46,177 nt of DNA from NCBI GenBank assembly GCA_026988975.1, contig JALSKH010000162.1, positions 1-46,177 on the forward strand, read 5' to 3'. This stretch comes from Campylobacteraceae bacterium (GTDB lineage: Bacteria; Campylobacterota; Campylobacteria; Campylobacterales; Sulfurospirillaceae). A program made the translations under genes and the position numbers. The notes below the pieces were generated by a model. The model saw only the letters and a list, made by a program, of their open reading frames with translations. It was not told the origin of the DNA and did no database searches. Below, piece after piece: positions 9,001 to 17,393 of the stretch. Position 1 is the first letter of the stretch. Each line of letters begins with the position of its first letter.

Positions 9001-10272
9001 ATGGATATATTGATAGTTGGTGGGGGCGGTAGAGAGTATTCTATGGCTCTTTTTTTAAAAAAAGATGAAGCTGTAGATAAGATATATATGGCTAGCGGAA
9101 ATGGAGCATCAAGTGAATTTGCCCAAAATATAGATATAAAAGATTTTGATAAATTAGCTGATTTTGTAGTAGAGAAAAATATAGAGTTGACTATAGTTGG
9201 ACCGGAAGCACCTTTGGTGGATGGCATAGTTGATGTTTTTAAAAAAAGAGGGCTTTTGATCTTTGGCTCTAGTAAAAATGCCTCTAGGCTAGAGGGTTCA
9301 AAAATCTTCATGAAAAACTTTCTTAAAAAGTATGACATTCCTACAGCTGCATTTATAGAGACAGATGAATTCCAAAAGGCAGAAAAATTTATAGATACTT
9401 TAGAGTTGCCTATAGTTGTAAAAGCAGATGGCCTATGCGGCGGTAAAGGCGTTGTTATAGCGAGTAGCGGGGATGAAGCAAAAGAGGTAGCCAAAGATAT
9501 GCTTAGTGGTAAAAGCTTTGGAGAGGCGGGTCGTTCTATCATCGTAGAAGAGTTTTTAGATGGTTATGAACTCTCTGTTTTTGCAGTGTGTGATGGTAAA
9601 AACTATAAAATTTTACCAGCAGCCCAAGACCACAAAAGACTTCTTGATGGAGATATAGGACCAAATACCGGCGGTATGGGAGCTTATGCCCCAACACCTT
9701 TGATAGATGAAGATTTATATAAAAAGATTGAAAATTTAGTGATAAAACCAACTCTTAGTGGTATGACGCAAGAGGGCTGTCCGTTTGAGGGCGTTCTTTT
9801 TATCGGGCTTATGATTGTGGGTGGTGAGCCAGTTGTGCTAGAGTATAATGTGAGATTTGGAGATCCGGAATGTGAAGTTTTGATGCCACTTTTAAAGACT
9901 CCTGTGAGTCAGCTTTTCTATAAAGCTGCAAAAGGAGAGCTTGAAGATTTGGATTTGGAATTTTACGATAAGTATGCTGTAGCTGTTGTGATGGCAAGTG
10001 AAAATTACCCCTATAAAAGCTCAACTCCATCAGAGATAATAGTAGATAAAAGCGTGCATGAAGAGCTTAGCGGAACTCATATATCATATGCTGGAGTTAG
10101 CAAGGAAGATGAAAAACTTTATGCAACAGGTGGCAGAGTTTTGTTGAGCGTTGGAGTAGGCGAGAGCATAAAAGAGGCAAGAGATAAAGCTTATCTACTT
10201 TGTGGACAGATACATTTTGCAGGAAAGCAGTTTAGACAAGATATCGCTTATCAGGCTCTCAAAAATGACTGA
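9001..10272 (+). CDS. purD: Phosphoribosylamine-glycine ligase (GAR synthetase)
   Basis: ATP-grasp enzyme of purine synthesis: phosphoribosylamine + glycine + ATP to GAR. The 423-residue protein starts with 'ILIVGGGGREYSMA' (usual form GGGGREHA), has 'GPEAPLVDGIVD', the ATP-grasp segment 'VVKADGLCGGKGVVIA' (140-155), 'GGMGAYAPTP' and 'VLEYNVRFGDPECEV' with metal ligands, and a C-terminal 'TGGRVLLSVGVG' region. The ribosome site AGGAGA (8988-8993) follows the T-run of the preceding terminator. The stop overlaps the following RDD gene by 8 nt, opening a run of closely spaced genes through to pnp. Confidence 0.96.
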   Translation: MDILIVGGGGREYSMALFLKKDEAVDKIYMASGNGASSEFAQNIDIKDFDKLADFVVEKNIELTIVGPEAPLVDGIVDVFKKRGLLIFGSSKNASRLEGSKIFMKNFLKKYDIPTAAFIETDEFQKAEKFIDTLELPIVVKADGLCGGKGVVIASSGDEAKEVAKDMLSGKSFGEAGRSIIVEEFLDGYELSVFAVCDGKNYKILPAAQDHKRLLDGDIGPNTGGMGAYAPTPLIDEDLYKKIENLVIKPTLSGMTQEGCPFEGVLFIGLMIVGGEPVVLEYNVRFGDPECEVLMPLLKTPVSQLFYKAAKGELEDLDLEFYDKYAVAVVMASENYPYKSSTPSEIIVDKSVHEELSGTHISYAGVSKEDEKLYATGGRVLLSVGVGESIKEARDKAYLLCGQIHFAGKQFRQDIAYQALKND

Positions 10273-10720
10273 TGAACAAATCATAGAAGAGTTTGAGAGA
10301 GAAAATATCTCATTAGCTACTATAAAAAGTAGAGCTTTTGCCTATACTGTAGATGAGATTTTGATTACTATTTTATTTATGATTATATTTTTTGGAAAAA
10401 TTCCTCAAGATGCGAGTTATGAGCAGACGCTAAATCTTTTAAATTCACTCTTTTCTTATGTTATTTTACTAAAAATTATTTATCAAGCCTTTTTTGTTTG
10501 GTATTATGGCGCAACTCCAGGCAAGATGATGGCAAAGATACGAGTTATCTCTACGATAGATTTGGAAAATCCAAAGATTATATATGCGATAAATCGTGCA
10601 ATTGTAAGAATCATAAGTGAAACTTTTTTTTATATCGGTTTTTTATGGGCACTGACAAACCCAAAAAAAGAGACTTGGCACGACAAAATTGCTAGAACGC
10701 TGGTTGTGAATGCATATTAG
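10265..10720 (+). CDS. RDD-family membrane protein
   Basis: A 151-residue protein with three hydrophobic segments (about 30-50, 65-85, 115-135). The RDD signature is seen as 'SRAFAYTVDEIL' (Arg and Asp in helix one), 'TPGKMMAKIRV' in the loop and 'NPKKETWHDKIARTLVV' at the end. RDD proteins are integral membrane proteins of poorly defined role, some linked to ion transport. I use ATG 10265 rather than an earlier in-frame start inside purD because the downstream sequence 'MTDEQIIEEFERE' gives a natural cytoplasmic N-terminus. It overlaps purD by 8 nt and lptD by 11 nt. Confidence 0.8.
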   Translation: MTDEQIIEEFERENISLATIKSRAFAYTVDEILITILFMIIFFGKIPQDASYEQTLNLLNSLFSYVILLKIIYQAFFVWYYGATPGKMMAKIRVISTIDLENPKIIYAINRAIVRIISETFFYIGFLWALTNPKKETWHDKIARTLVVNAY

Positions 10721-12776
10721 ACTTCTCCTTTTACTGGTTCTGTTCTTTTCGCTCTCTTTTGCCCAAACTCAAAATGTTGAGGTTTTAGCAAAAAATGTCA
10801 AAAAGAGTGGAGATGTGATTCATGCAAAGGGCAGTGTTGTTCTATACTCACAAAAGTATTTGATCACGGCTGATAGAGCCAATTATAACCAAAAAACTGG
10901 AGATTTGCATCTTTATGGAGATATAACAGTTCTTGAAGGTTTGCAATACTCTTCAAAAACAGGAGAAGCAACACTAAACTTAAATAGCGATATAGGCTCA
11001 TTTGCACCGCTATTTTTCTTCAATGACCTTTCAAATTTATGGATAAGTTGCCAAAGTGCAACAATGAGTCCAGAGTATTATATAACAAAAAAATCTATAG
11101 TTTCAAGTTGCAATGTGCAAAAGCCAGATTGGAAGATAGATTTTAGCAGTGGAGAATTAGATAGAAAAAACAGATACCTAAGTGTCTATAATGCCGTTTT
11201 TTATGCAGGGAAGATACCACTGCTATATCTTCCGTACTTTGGATTTTCTACAAATAGAGATAGAAAATCAGGATTATTAAGACCAAAGATAGGGCTTAGC
11301 AGTTCTGAAGGCTTGTACTATTCACAATCTCTATATCTTGCTCCATATGTAAATTGGGATTTACAATTTATACCTCAAATAAGAACACAAAGAGGTGTGG
11401 GGATAAATAGCGTATTTAGATATGTTGATTCCCCATACTCAAACTTAAATGTGCAATCTGGTGTTTTTAATGAATATAGCAAATATGTACAAGATAACTC
11501 ACTGGTCAATAGTTCTCACTACGGTCTTGAGATAAACTATGACAGAAGTAAGCTTTTTAGCGGATATTTTAAGAGTGCTGAAGATGGGTTGTATCTTGAT
11601 TTTATCTATATGAATGATGTGGATTATTTAAATACTAAAGCAAACAATGGCGCTTCATATAGCCAACTTGCAACTTCAACGCTAAATTACTATTTTAAGC
11701 AGGATTTGAACTATTACGGAATGTATATGAAGTATTATATTGATACCGCAAAAGAGTCAAACAGCAATACACTGCAAGAGTTACCAACTTTACAGTATCA
11801 TAGATTTACTAACTCTATGTTTTTTGATAATTTACTATACTCTGTAGATACAAAGGTAAAAAATTATGAGAGAAAAAAGGGCTTAAATGCAACTCAATAT
11901 GAATTAAATATTCCTCTGACCTATTATCTCTCTTTTCTAGACGATTATATGCACTTCTCGTTTTCAGAAAATATATATTTGACCTATGTTGATTATTCAA
12001 ACGATTCTACTGTGCAAAGTTATGGACAGTACTCTAGAAATTATCATAAATTTTCATTATATACTGACCTTTCAAAGGCGTATGATACTTTTTATCATAC
12101 ACTATATCTAGGTTTGGATTATGTGGTTCCTAGTAAAGAGAGTAGAAGCGGGTATTTTGCAGATTTTATTCCACTTGACACCCAAGAGAAGAGTATCTCT
12201 TTAAATTTAGCCCAATATTTTTACAATCAAGCCGGAGATAAAAAAGTAAGCCATACTCTAAAACAAAACTATTATTTTAGTGATTATAGATATAAATATG
12301 GTGACTTGGAGAACAATATAAAGATATATTTCAATAAAAACATAGACTTTTCAAACACTACATTTTACTCATTTGAATTTTCTAGATTTTCAAAAATTCA
12401 AAACACTTTGCACTTTTCAAACAGTTTTTTTGATGCGAGCATAATCCATACATACGAAAATAGTACAACAAGCGATACAAACTTTATAACTCTTGATGTC
12501 GGTACCGATTATTATAGAAACTACAATATCTTTGCCTCGATGAACTATGACTTAAAAAACAGCTTTTTTAAGTCTTGGAAAATTGGTTTTAAAAAGAGGA
12601 AAAAGTGTTGGGATTATTCACTCGTTTATAGTGAAAATACAACACCTCAGTTAACAAGTTCATCTCAAAATTCCATAAATAAAAAGGGTATATATATTTT
12701 ATTTAATCTTTACCCTATCGGAAGTATAGATTATACCTTTTCAAAAGAAAGAGATATGACAAGTGGTGGTATATGA
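10710..12776 (+). CDS. lptD: LPS-assembly protein LptD
   Basis: Outer-membrane translocon that inserts lipopolysaccharide in the outer leaflet. A signal peptide (1-18, ending SFA) precedes an OstA/LptA-like jellyroll ('VEVLAKNVKKSGDVIHAKGSV', 'ITADRANYNQKTGDLHLYGDI', residues 23-75), then the LptD-specific block 'PDWKIDFSSGELDR', 'IPLLYLPYFGFSTNRDRKSGLLRPKIG' around 150-200 and a long aromatic beta-barrel to residue 688. A cysteine pair in the N-terminal part (113 and 133) may form a disulfide, as in other LptD proteins; I infer this. Length is within the range for this class. Translation is coupled upstream (RDD) and downstream (4-nt ATGA overlap). Confidence 0.9.
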   Translation: MHIRLLLLLVLFFSLSFAQTQNVEVLAKNVKKSGDVIHAKGSVVLYSQKYLITADRANYNQKTGDLHLYGDITVLEGLQYSSKTGEATLNLNSDIGSFAPLFFFNDLSNLWISCQSATMSPEYYITKKSIVSSCNVQKPDWKIDFSSGELDRKNRYLSVYNAVFYAGKIPLLYLPYFGFSTNRDRKSGLLRPKIGLSSSEGLYYSQSLYLAPYVNWDLQFIPQIRTQRGVGINSVFRYVDSPYSNLNVQSGVFNEYSKYVQDNSLVNSSHYGLEINYDRSKLFSGYFKSAEDGLYLDFIYMNDVDYLNTKANNGASYSQLATSTLNYYFKQDLNYYGMYMKYYIDTAKESNSNTLQELPTLQYHRFTNSMFFDNLLYSVDTKVKNYERKKGLNATQYELNIPLTYYLSFLDDYMHFSFSENIYLTYVDYSNDSTVQSYGQYSRNYHKFSLYTDLSKAYDTFYHTLYLGLDYVVPSKESRSGYFADFIPLDTQEKSISLNLAQYFYNQAGDKKVSHTLKQNYYFSDYRYKYGDLENNIKIYFNKNIDFSNTTFYSFEFSRFSKIQNTLHFSNSFFDASIIHTYENSTTSDTNFITLDVGTDYYRNYNIFASMNYDLKNSFFKSWKIGFKKRKKCWDYSLVYSENTTPQLTSSSQNSINKKGIYILFNLYPIGSIDYTFSKERDMTSGGI

Positions 12777-13042
12777 TGAATCACTTTGAGATGGTTAATA
12801 TCTCACTTAAAACGATGGGATTGCCAGCTTTTATATCGATCAAAGAGTTAAAAGAGAGGTATAGAGTTTTGGCAAACCAAAATCATCCAGATTTTAGTGG
12901 CAGTCCAGAAAAAATGGCGGAGATAAATGACGCATATAATTTACTAAAAGAGTATATGCAAAATTATAAATTCTCTTTTTCAAAAGATGAGGTAAACAGA
13001 CAATTTCCACAGGATGAGTATGCCAGTAGATTTAGATTCTGA
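12773..13042 (+). CDS. J-domain (DnaJ-like) small protein
   Basis: An 89-residue protein that is little more than a J domain: helix II 'IKELKERYRVLANQNHPD' with the HPD tripeptide at 38-40, then helix III 'PEKMAEINDAYNLLKEYMQNY'. J domains stimulate DnaK ATPase. No zinc-finger or client-binding domain follows, so it would act by recruiting DnaK to a specific partner, perhaps related to its neighbours (inference). Start ATG 12773 overlaps the lptD stop; ATG 12776 is equally possible. The end overlaps the next gene by 29 nt in another frame. Confidence 0.85.
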   Translation: MMNHFEMVNISLKTMGLPAFISIKELKERYRVLANQNHPDFSGSPEKMAEINDAYNLLKEYMQNYKFSFSKDEVNRQFPQDEYASRFRF

Positions 13043-13724
13043 ACTCTTTAAAGATAGGGCTGATGCAGCACAACAGCTGATGGATATATTGCCAAAAGAG
13101 AGGATGCAGCAGGATGATTGGGTTATAATAGCTACAAGTCAAGCGGCTATCCCACTAGCAAACATATTGGCACTAAAGCTAAAACTATCGTATGACATAT
13201 TATTTAGCGAGCCGATTATGGCACCTAACAATGATGATTGCGAGATAGCAATAGTTAGTGAGATACAAGAGATAGTTATAAATGAAAAACTACTCAATTC
13301 ATTTGAGATAAATCTAGATTATGTTTATGGGCAGGCAAGAAGATTGTATGAAGAGAAGATAATCCCTAGAGTATATAAGTATAGAAAAGGAGAGTTGATA
13401 GATTCGTTGAAAGACAAAAATGTACTGTTTGTTGATTTTGGTAGTGAGACAGGTTTGGGTATCATTTCATGTGCCAAAAGTGCAATAAAAACAAAAGTAA
13501 AGTCGGTCATGTATGCAACAACCGTTATGGCATCAGATGTATATGATTCGCTTGAGCTTATAGTGGATGAGATATTTTGTGTAAAAAAGATAGAAAATTT
13601 TGTAAATGTTGATTTTTATTATAAAAATATGCAAGAGTTAGTAGAAGATGATATAATAGAGATTTTAAATAATTCTAAAGGGTACTTGCCCTTTGCGAAA
13701 AATAGGAGTGATGATGGAATATAA
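13014..13724 (+). CDS. Phosphoribosyltransferase-like protein
   Basis: A 236-residue protein with the COG1926-type layout: N-terminal '[16 protein letters not shown]' (family form: F-DR--A---L---L), '[17 protein letters not shown]' replacing the usual GGVPVA motif, and '[24 protein letters not shown]' in place of the PRPP loop VILVDDGxATG. The second acidic residue of the loop is lost (DFGSETG), so PRPP binding may be weakened. Substrate unknown. Start ATG 13014 lies inside the J-domain gene; ATG 13020 is an alternative. A 6-bp hairpin (13677-13694) lies near its end, just before the pnp ribosome site. Confidence 0.75.
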   Translation: MSMPVDLDSELFKDRADAAQQLMDILPKERMQQDDWVIIATSQAAIPLANILALKLKLSYDILFSEPIMAPNNDDCEIAIVSEIQEIVINEKLLNSFEINLDYVYGQARRLYEEKIIPRVYKYRKGELIDSLKDKNVLFVDFGSETGLGIISCAKSAIKTKVKSVMYATTVMASDVYDSLELIVDEIFCVKKIENFVNVDFYYKNMQELVEDDIIEILNNSKGYLPFAKNRSDDGI

Positions 13725-15945
13725 AGTAGAAGTAAACAACCAAGTAGAGATATACGACATTGGAAAGGTGGCAAAACAAGCTGCAGGTGCAGTGATGTTA
13801 AAGATAAAAGATACAGTTATATTAGCTGCAGTTTCAAGAGATGATGATCAAGTAGATGGCAATTTTGTACCACTTACAGTTCAATATATAGAAAAAACTT
13901 ATGCTATGGGTAAATTTCCAGGAGGTTTCATAAAAAGAGAGACAAAGCCTAGCGATTTTGAGACTCTTACTTCAAGAGTGATAGACAGAAGTCTTAGACC
14001 TCTATTTCCAGATGGATACGCCTATCCGACACAATTGACAGTTTTTGTACTTAGTTGTGATCCCCAAGTTGATCTGCAAGTAGCAGCTTTAAATGCAGCC
14101 AGTGCGGCACTTTATATCTCTGATATTCCAGTAAATAAAGCAGTTTGTGGAGTTAGGATTGGAAAATTAGATGGCAAACTAGTAGTAAATCCATCAAATT
14201 CGCAGCTTGAGAACTCTAGTTTGGATCTGTATGTTGCAGGTACAAAAGAGGAGCTTCTCATGATTGAGATGAGAGCGATTGCGACCATGGATACAGAAAT
14301 GATTCCACCAGTTGCTATGGATCCTATGATAGACCCAACTATGAGTGAAAATCTGATAGCAACTCAAAAGATAAATGAAGCAAGCGAAGATGAGATACTT
14401 GAAGCTATAGATGCAGCACAAGATGCGATTTCAAAAGGTGCAACTGCTTATGAAGAGGCATTTGTTTCTGTCAAAAAAGAAGACGCAGTTTTAGACTATA
14501 AACAAGAGTTGCTTGATGACTCTATCAAGGCTTATATAGATGAATTTTATAAAGATGCCATCAAAGAGGCGATATCTCAAATGGCAAAAAGCGAGAGAGC
14601 AACGGGACTCAAAAAGATAGCAAAAAGCGTGATGAGTGACGAGATAGCAAAAGAGGAAGAGTGGGATGAAGATGTTGTCAAAAATGTTATAAACGACTAC
14701 AAAAGAACAATCGTTAGAAAGATGATTGTCGATGAGAAAGTTAGGGCAGATGGAAGAGCACTTACGGAAGTTAGACCTATCTCTATAGAGACAAATCTTC
14801 TTCCAAGGACTCATGGTTCTTGCCTCTTTACAAGGGGTCAGACTCAAGCTCTTGTGACTGTTACTTTGGGTGGTGACAAAGATGGACAGATGTATGAGAG
14901 ATTGACTTCTAAAGGAAATCTGACTGAGAATTTTATGGTTAACTATAATTTTCCTGGTTTTTCAGTTGGAGAAGCAGGCTTCATAAGAGCTCCGGGCAGA
15001 AGAGAGCTAGGACATGGCAATCTAGCTAGAAGAGCGTTAGAGCCGACACTAAATATAGACAGAATGCAGACTATTAGACTAGTTTCAGAGATCTTAGAGT
15101 CAAATGGCTCATCTTCACAGGCAACCATATGCGGGGGTTCACTTGCACTAAAAGCTGCCGGAGTAGAAGTCAAAAAACTAGTAGCGGGCATCGCCATGGG
15201 AGTTGTTTTCGAGGATGACAAACATGCGATACTCACCGATATAATGGGCTTAGAAGATCATGATGGAGATATGGATTTTAAAGTTGCAGGCACAAGAGAT
15301 GGCATAACTGCACTTCAAATGGATATAAAATTAGGTGGTATATCAAGAGATACTCTAAAAGAGGCACTTTATCAAGCAAGAGATGGTAAAAATCATATAC
15401 TTGACATCATGGAAGAGGCGGCTCAAAACATACATGTAAACAATGCAGTTTTACCAAAATTGGAGCTTTTCAACATAGACCCTTCTAAGATAGTCGATAT
15501 CATAGGAAAAGCCGGAGCTACTATAAGAGAAATCATAGAGAAGTTTGAAGTATCCATTGATTTGGATCGTGATAAGGGCGAAGTAAAAATAGCTGGTGAC
15601 AACAAAGAGAAAGTAGAAGCTGCCAAAAAACATATAGAAGGAATCGCAAATCAACCTTCAAGGGGAAGAGGTGGTAGAGATAACCATAGAGGTGGGCATC
15701 GTGATAGAAAACCAATTCCAAAATTTGTTCAAGATGAGGTAATTGACGGTGTCGTTAAAAGAATCGTTGATTTTGGGGCATTTGTAGAACTTCCAGGAGA
15801 GATAGATGGTTTATTACATATATCTAAAATCGCCGATCATAGAGTAGAGAAAGTAAGTGATTACCTAGAGATTGATCAAAAAGTAAAAGTAAAAGTTTTG
15901 AAACAAGATGGCAATAAAATATCATTGGCTTTAGTTAAAGATTAA
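13714..15945 (+). CDS. pnp: Polyribonucleotide nucleotidyltransferase (PNPase)
   Basis: 3'-5' phosphorolytic exoribonuclease and degradosome partner. The 743-residue product has RNase PH-like domain 1 ('[34 protein letters not shown]'-type region, about 65-100), the helical linker, RNase PH domain 2 with '[17 protein letters not shown]' and '[22 protein letters not shown]', a KH domain with IGKAGAT (near 593) and a C-terminal S1 domain (near 677-743). A Gly/Arg/His-rich linker lies between KH and S1 (about 650-667). I place the start at ATG 14 nt after the A of 'TAGGAG' region: AGGAG 13704-13708 gives a 5-nt spacing to ATG 13714. A small hairpin upstream (13677-13694) could serve in PNPase autoregulation, as known in enterics, but this is inference. 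Confidence 0.97.
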   Translation: MEYKVEVNNQVEIYDIGKVAKQAAGAVMLKIKDTVILAAVSRDDDQVDGNFVPLTVQYIEKTYAMGKFPGGFIKRETKPSDFETLTSRVIDRSLRPLFPDGYAYPTQLTVFVLSCDPQVDLQVAALNAASAALYISDIPVNKAVCGVRIGKLDGKLVVNPSNSQLENSSLDLYVAGTKEELLMIEMRAIATMDTEMIPPVAMDPMIDPTMSENLIATQKINEASEDEILEAIDAAQDAISKGATAYEEAFVSVKKEDAVLDYKQELLDDSIKAYIDEFYKDAIKEAISQMAKSERATGLKKIAKSVMSDEIAKEEEWDEDVVKNVINDYKRTIVRKMIVDEKVRADGRALTEVRPISIETNLLPRTHGSCLFTRGQTQALVTVTLGGDKDGQMYERLTSKGNLTENFMVNYNFPGFSVGEAGFIRAPGRRELGHGNLARRALEPTLNIDRMQTIRLVSEILESNGSSSQATICGGSLALKAAGVEVKKLVAGIAMGVVFEDDKHAILTDIMGLEDHDGDMDFKVAGTRDGITALQMDIKLGGISRDTLKEALYQARDGKNHILDIMEEAAQNIHVNNAVLPKLELFNIDPSKIVDIIGKAGATIREIIEKFEVSIDLDRDKGEVKIAGDNKEKVEAAKKHIEGIANQPSRGRGGRDNHRGGHRDRKPIPKFVQDEVIDGVVKRIVDFGAFVELPGEIDGLLHISKIADHRVEKVSDYLEIDQKVKVKVLKQDGNKISLALVKD

Positions 15946-15983
15946 ACATACTTTAACGATAGATTAGTTAAAATGACGCCCAA

Positions 15984-16025
15984 ACAAAGTGATAAGTAGG
16001 GATACGCAAGCCGAACGGACTTTGT
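15984..16025 (+). other. Stem-loop between pnp and atpE
   Basis: ACAAAGT (15984-15990) pairs with ACTTTGT (16019-16025) around a 28-nt loop. No T-run follows, so it is not a typical terminator; role unknown. Confidence 0.3.
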
Positions 16026-16046
16026 AAAAAAATTTAAAGATTGAGA

Positions 16047-16128
16047 TAAAATAATTCTTCTTGGCGAAGCCAAAGCTTTAGTGAGAGGAATTGTTAAAGA
16101 TTTCACATCTTTAACAAGGAGAAAACGG
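16047..16128 (+). promoter_or_regulatory. atpE promoter and structured leader
   Basis: A -10-like TAAAAT (16047-16052) predicts a start near 16059. The leader would hold two hairpins: TTGGC-GAA-GCCAA (16061-16073) and a perfect 11-bp stem TTGTTAAAGAT / ATCTTTAACAA (16091-16101 and 16107-16117). The second stem ends on the first two bases of the ribosome site AAGGAG (16116-16121), which otherwise stays free. Confidence 0.5.
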
Positions 16129-16434
16129 ATGAAAAAAGTTGTATTTTTATTGATTGCATTTGCAGGATTTGCATTTGCAGGTGAGGGCGATAGTGTGATT
16201 AAGGCTTACTCAGTAGTTGCTGCTGGTTTGGGTCTTGGACTAGCTGCTCTTGGTGGAGCTATTGGTATGGGACACACTGCAGCTGCTACTATAGCGGGAA
16301 CTGCTAGAAACCCAGGTCTTGGTGGAAAGCTAATGACAACAATGTTTATCGCTCTAGCGATGATCGAAGCACAAGTTATCTATGCACTTGTTATCGCGTT
16401 GATAGCACTATATGCAAATCCTTTCTTAGGATAA
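16129..16434 (+). CDS. atpE: ATP synthase F0 subunit c
   Basis: Proteolipid of the ATP synthase rotor. The 101-residue product has an N-terminal signal-like segment (1-17, ending AFA) then the two-helix hairpin: helix one with the glycine-rich 'GLGLGLAALGGAIGMGHT' (33-50), polar loop 'ARNPGLGG' (59-66) and helix two with the ion-binding carboxylate E80 in 'ALAMIEAQVIYALV'. No sodium-site residue follows the Glu (Ala81), pointing to a proton ring. Longer c-subunits with a signal are usual in Campylobacterota. Start ATG 16129 follows AAGGAG; an upstream in-frame GTG at 16081 would add an unlikely leader. It stands alone, as often in this phylum. Confidence 0.95.
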   Translation: MKKVVFLLIAFAGFAFAGEGDSVIKAYSVVAAGLGLGLAALGGAIGMGHTAAATIAGTARNPGLGGKLMTTMFIALAMIEAQVIYALVIALIALYANPFLG

Positions 16435-16440
16435 ACTTTA

Positions 16441-16712
16441 TAGCTGACCTTACGCACTATAAACACACCTAGGTGATAAAAGTTGCACTCTAATGCAAGG
16501 AAGTATAGCAAAATTGTAGTTAAACTACCATGAAGCTATGACTCCACAGCAGTAGGGTGCAAATTTTATCATCCGTAGGACAGAATGATAAAGCACCATC
16601 TGCTTCGTTAGTTCACTTTCACCGTAGCTACGGCTACGCTAAAAGCAAACTGCCTCGCATATGATGCTTTCTCATTCTGCCTAGGTGTGTTTATAGTGCG
16701 TAAGGTCAGCTA
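16441..16712. repeat. Multi-hairpin element, copy 1
   Basis: A 272-bp intergenic structure. The outermost arms are a perfect 33-bp inverted repeat (16441-16473 and 16680-16712). Between them lie two further imperfect hairpins: arm A (about 16474-16571, closed by TGATAAAA-TTGCAC against its complement with few mismatches) and arm B (about 16581-16679, closed by CAGAATGA-AAAGCA against TGCTTT-TCATTCTG). The whole would fold as a three-way junction in single-stranded DNA or RNA. Arm B contains a 57-bp core (16602-16658) shared, reverse-complemented, with copy 2 at 42569-42625. The core centre is CGTAGC-TACG-GCTACG (16623-16638). No protein is encoded. Confidence 0.85.
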
Positions 16713-16715
16713 ATA

Positions 16716-16735
16716 GTAGAGGCTTTTGCCTCTAC
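16716..16735 (+). other. Hairpin before tRNA-Leu
   Basis: Perfect 8-bp stem GTAGAGGC / GCCTCTAC with a TTTT loop. It lacks a T-run. It may be the original end structure of the atpE transcript, now separated from atpE by the inserted element. Confidence 0.45.
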
Positions 16736-16751
16736 AACTTCAAACACACAC

Positions 16752-16836
16752 GCGACCATGGTGGAACTGGTAGACACGCTATCTTGAGGGGGTAGTGCCT
16801 TCGGGTGTGCGAGTTCAAATCTCGCTGGTCGCACCA
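16752..16836 (+). tRNA. tRNA-Leu (anticodon GAG)
   Basis: Complete 85-nt class II tRNA with acceptor stem GCGACCA / TGGTCGC, discriminator A and encoded CCA (16834-16836). The anticodon stem CTATC / GGTAG encloses loop TTGAGGG, anticodon GAG, reading CUC and CUU. A long variable arm (TGCCTTCGGGTG) and the T-loop TTCAAATC are present. It lies between the multi-hairpin element and the IS200/IS605 element. Confidence 0.96.
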
Positions 16837-16913
16837 CTCATAATCTTACTTTAACATTTTAAATAGCTGAAATCCCAATCGTCTTTAGCGGTTGAGCTGA
16901 AAGCTATAAGGCG

Positions 16914-17336
16914 TTAGCCTTGATTTTGTATATATTTTCGTATTGTCTCAGGACTAGCCTCTCCAACACTACATACAAAATATCCATCAGTCCAGAATGT
17001 TTTTTCTTTCCAAAAGTGTTTTTGTAGAAATTGTTGATATAATTTCCAAATTCTTTTAGTGGATATAGATTTGATACGATTAACAATAGAAGATATAGAA
17101 ACTCTTGGAATGTATTGTATCATCAAGTGAATATGGTCTATATCTGTTTCCATCTCAATTATATCAAAATCACTATTAATCTCTATATCTCTAATAATAC
17201 TCTTGATATTTGTTTTTAACCCTTGTTTTAGCAACTTTTTTCTATATTTGCATACTAATATTAAATGCACTTTCAAATTGTGTTTAGCCCTATTTGTGGT
17301 CTGATAACCATATAGTTTTTTATTGTTTTTCTTCAT
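16914..17336 (-). CDS. tnpA: IS200/IS605 transposase TnpA (HUH, Y1)
   Basis: A 140-residue single-strand DNA transposase. The HUH motif is 'DHIHLMI' (H68, H70) and the catalytic tyrosine lies near the end in 'TIRKYIQNQG' (Y135). 'FWTDGYFVCSVG' is the usual family block. All catalytic residues are present, so the enzyme looks intact and of normal length. It is transcribed away from tnpB, with 57 bp between the two starts containing TATAAT-like boxes for both directions. Confidence 0.93.
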   Translation of the reverse strand: MKKNNKKLYGYQTTNRAKHNLKVHLILVCKYRKKLLKQGLKTNIKSIIRDIEINSDFDIIEMETDIDHIHLMIQYIPRVSISSIVNRIKSISTKRIWKLYQQFLQKHFWKEKTFWTDGYFVCSVGEASPETIRKYIQNQG

Positions 17337-17393
17337 TGCTTTACTTTTTATAATATTGTAGTATAATTACATAAAGTTATAAAGGAGTTAAGA

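Noticed and set aside
15984-16025. Riboswitch in the pnp-atpE gap
   Set aside because: Only a 7-bp stem with an unstructured loop is visible, with no match to a riboswitch core I know.
16441-16712. Integron attC-like site
   Set aside because: The large palindrome and CTAAC/GTTAG boxes recall attC, but the required 7-nt RYYYAAC/GTTRRRY pair is absent, no integrase or cassette array is seen, and the element is longer and three-armed.
16441-16735. Rho-independent terminator for atpE
   Set aside because: No T-run follows either the 33-bp arms or the small hairpin; size and shared core with copy 2 point to an inserted element instead.
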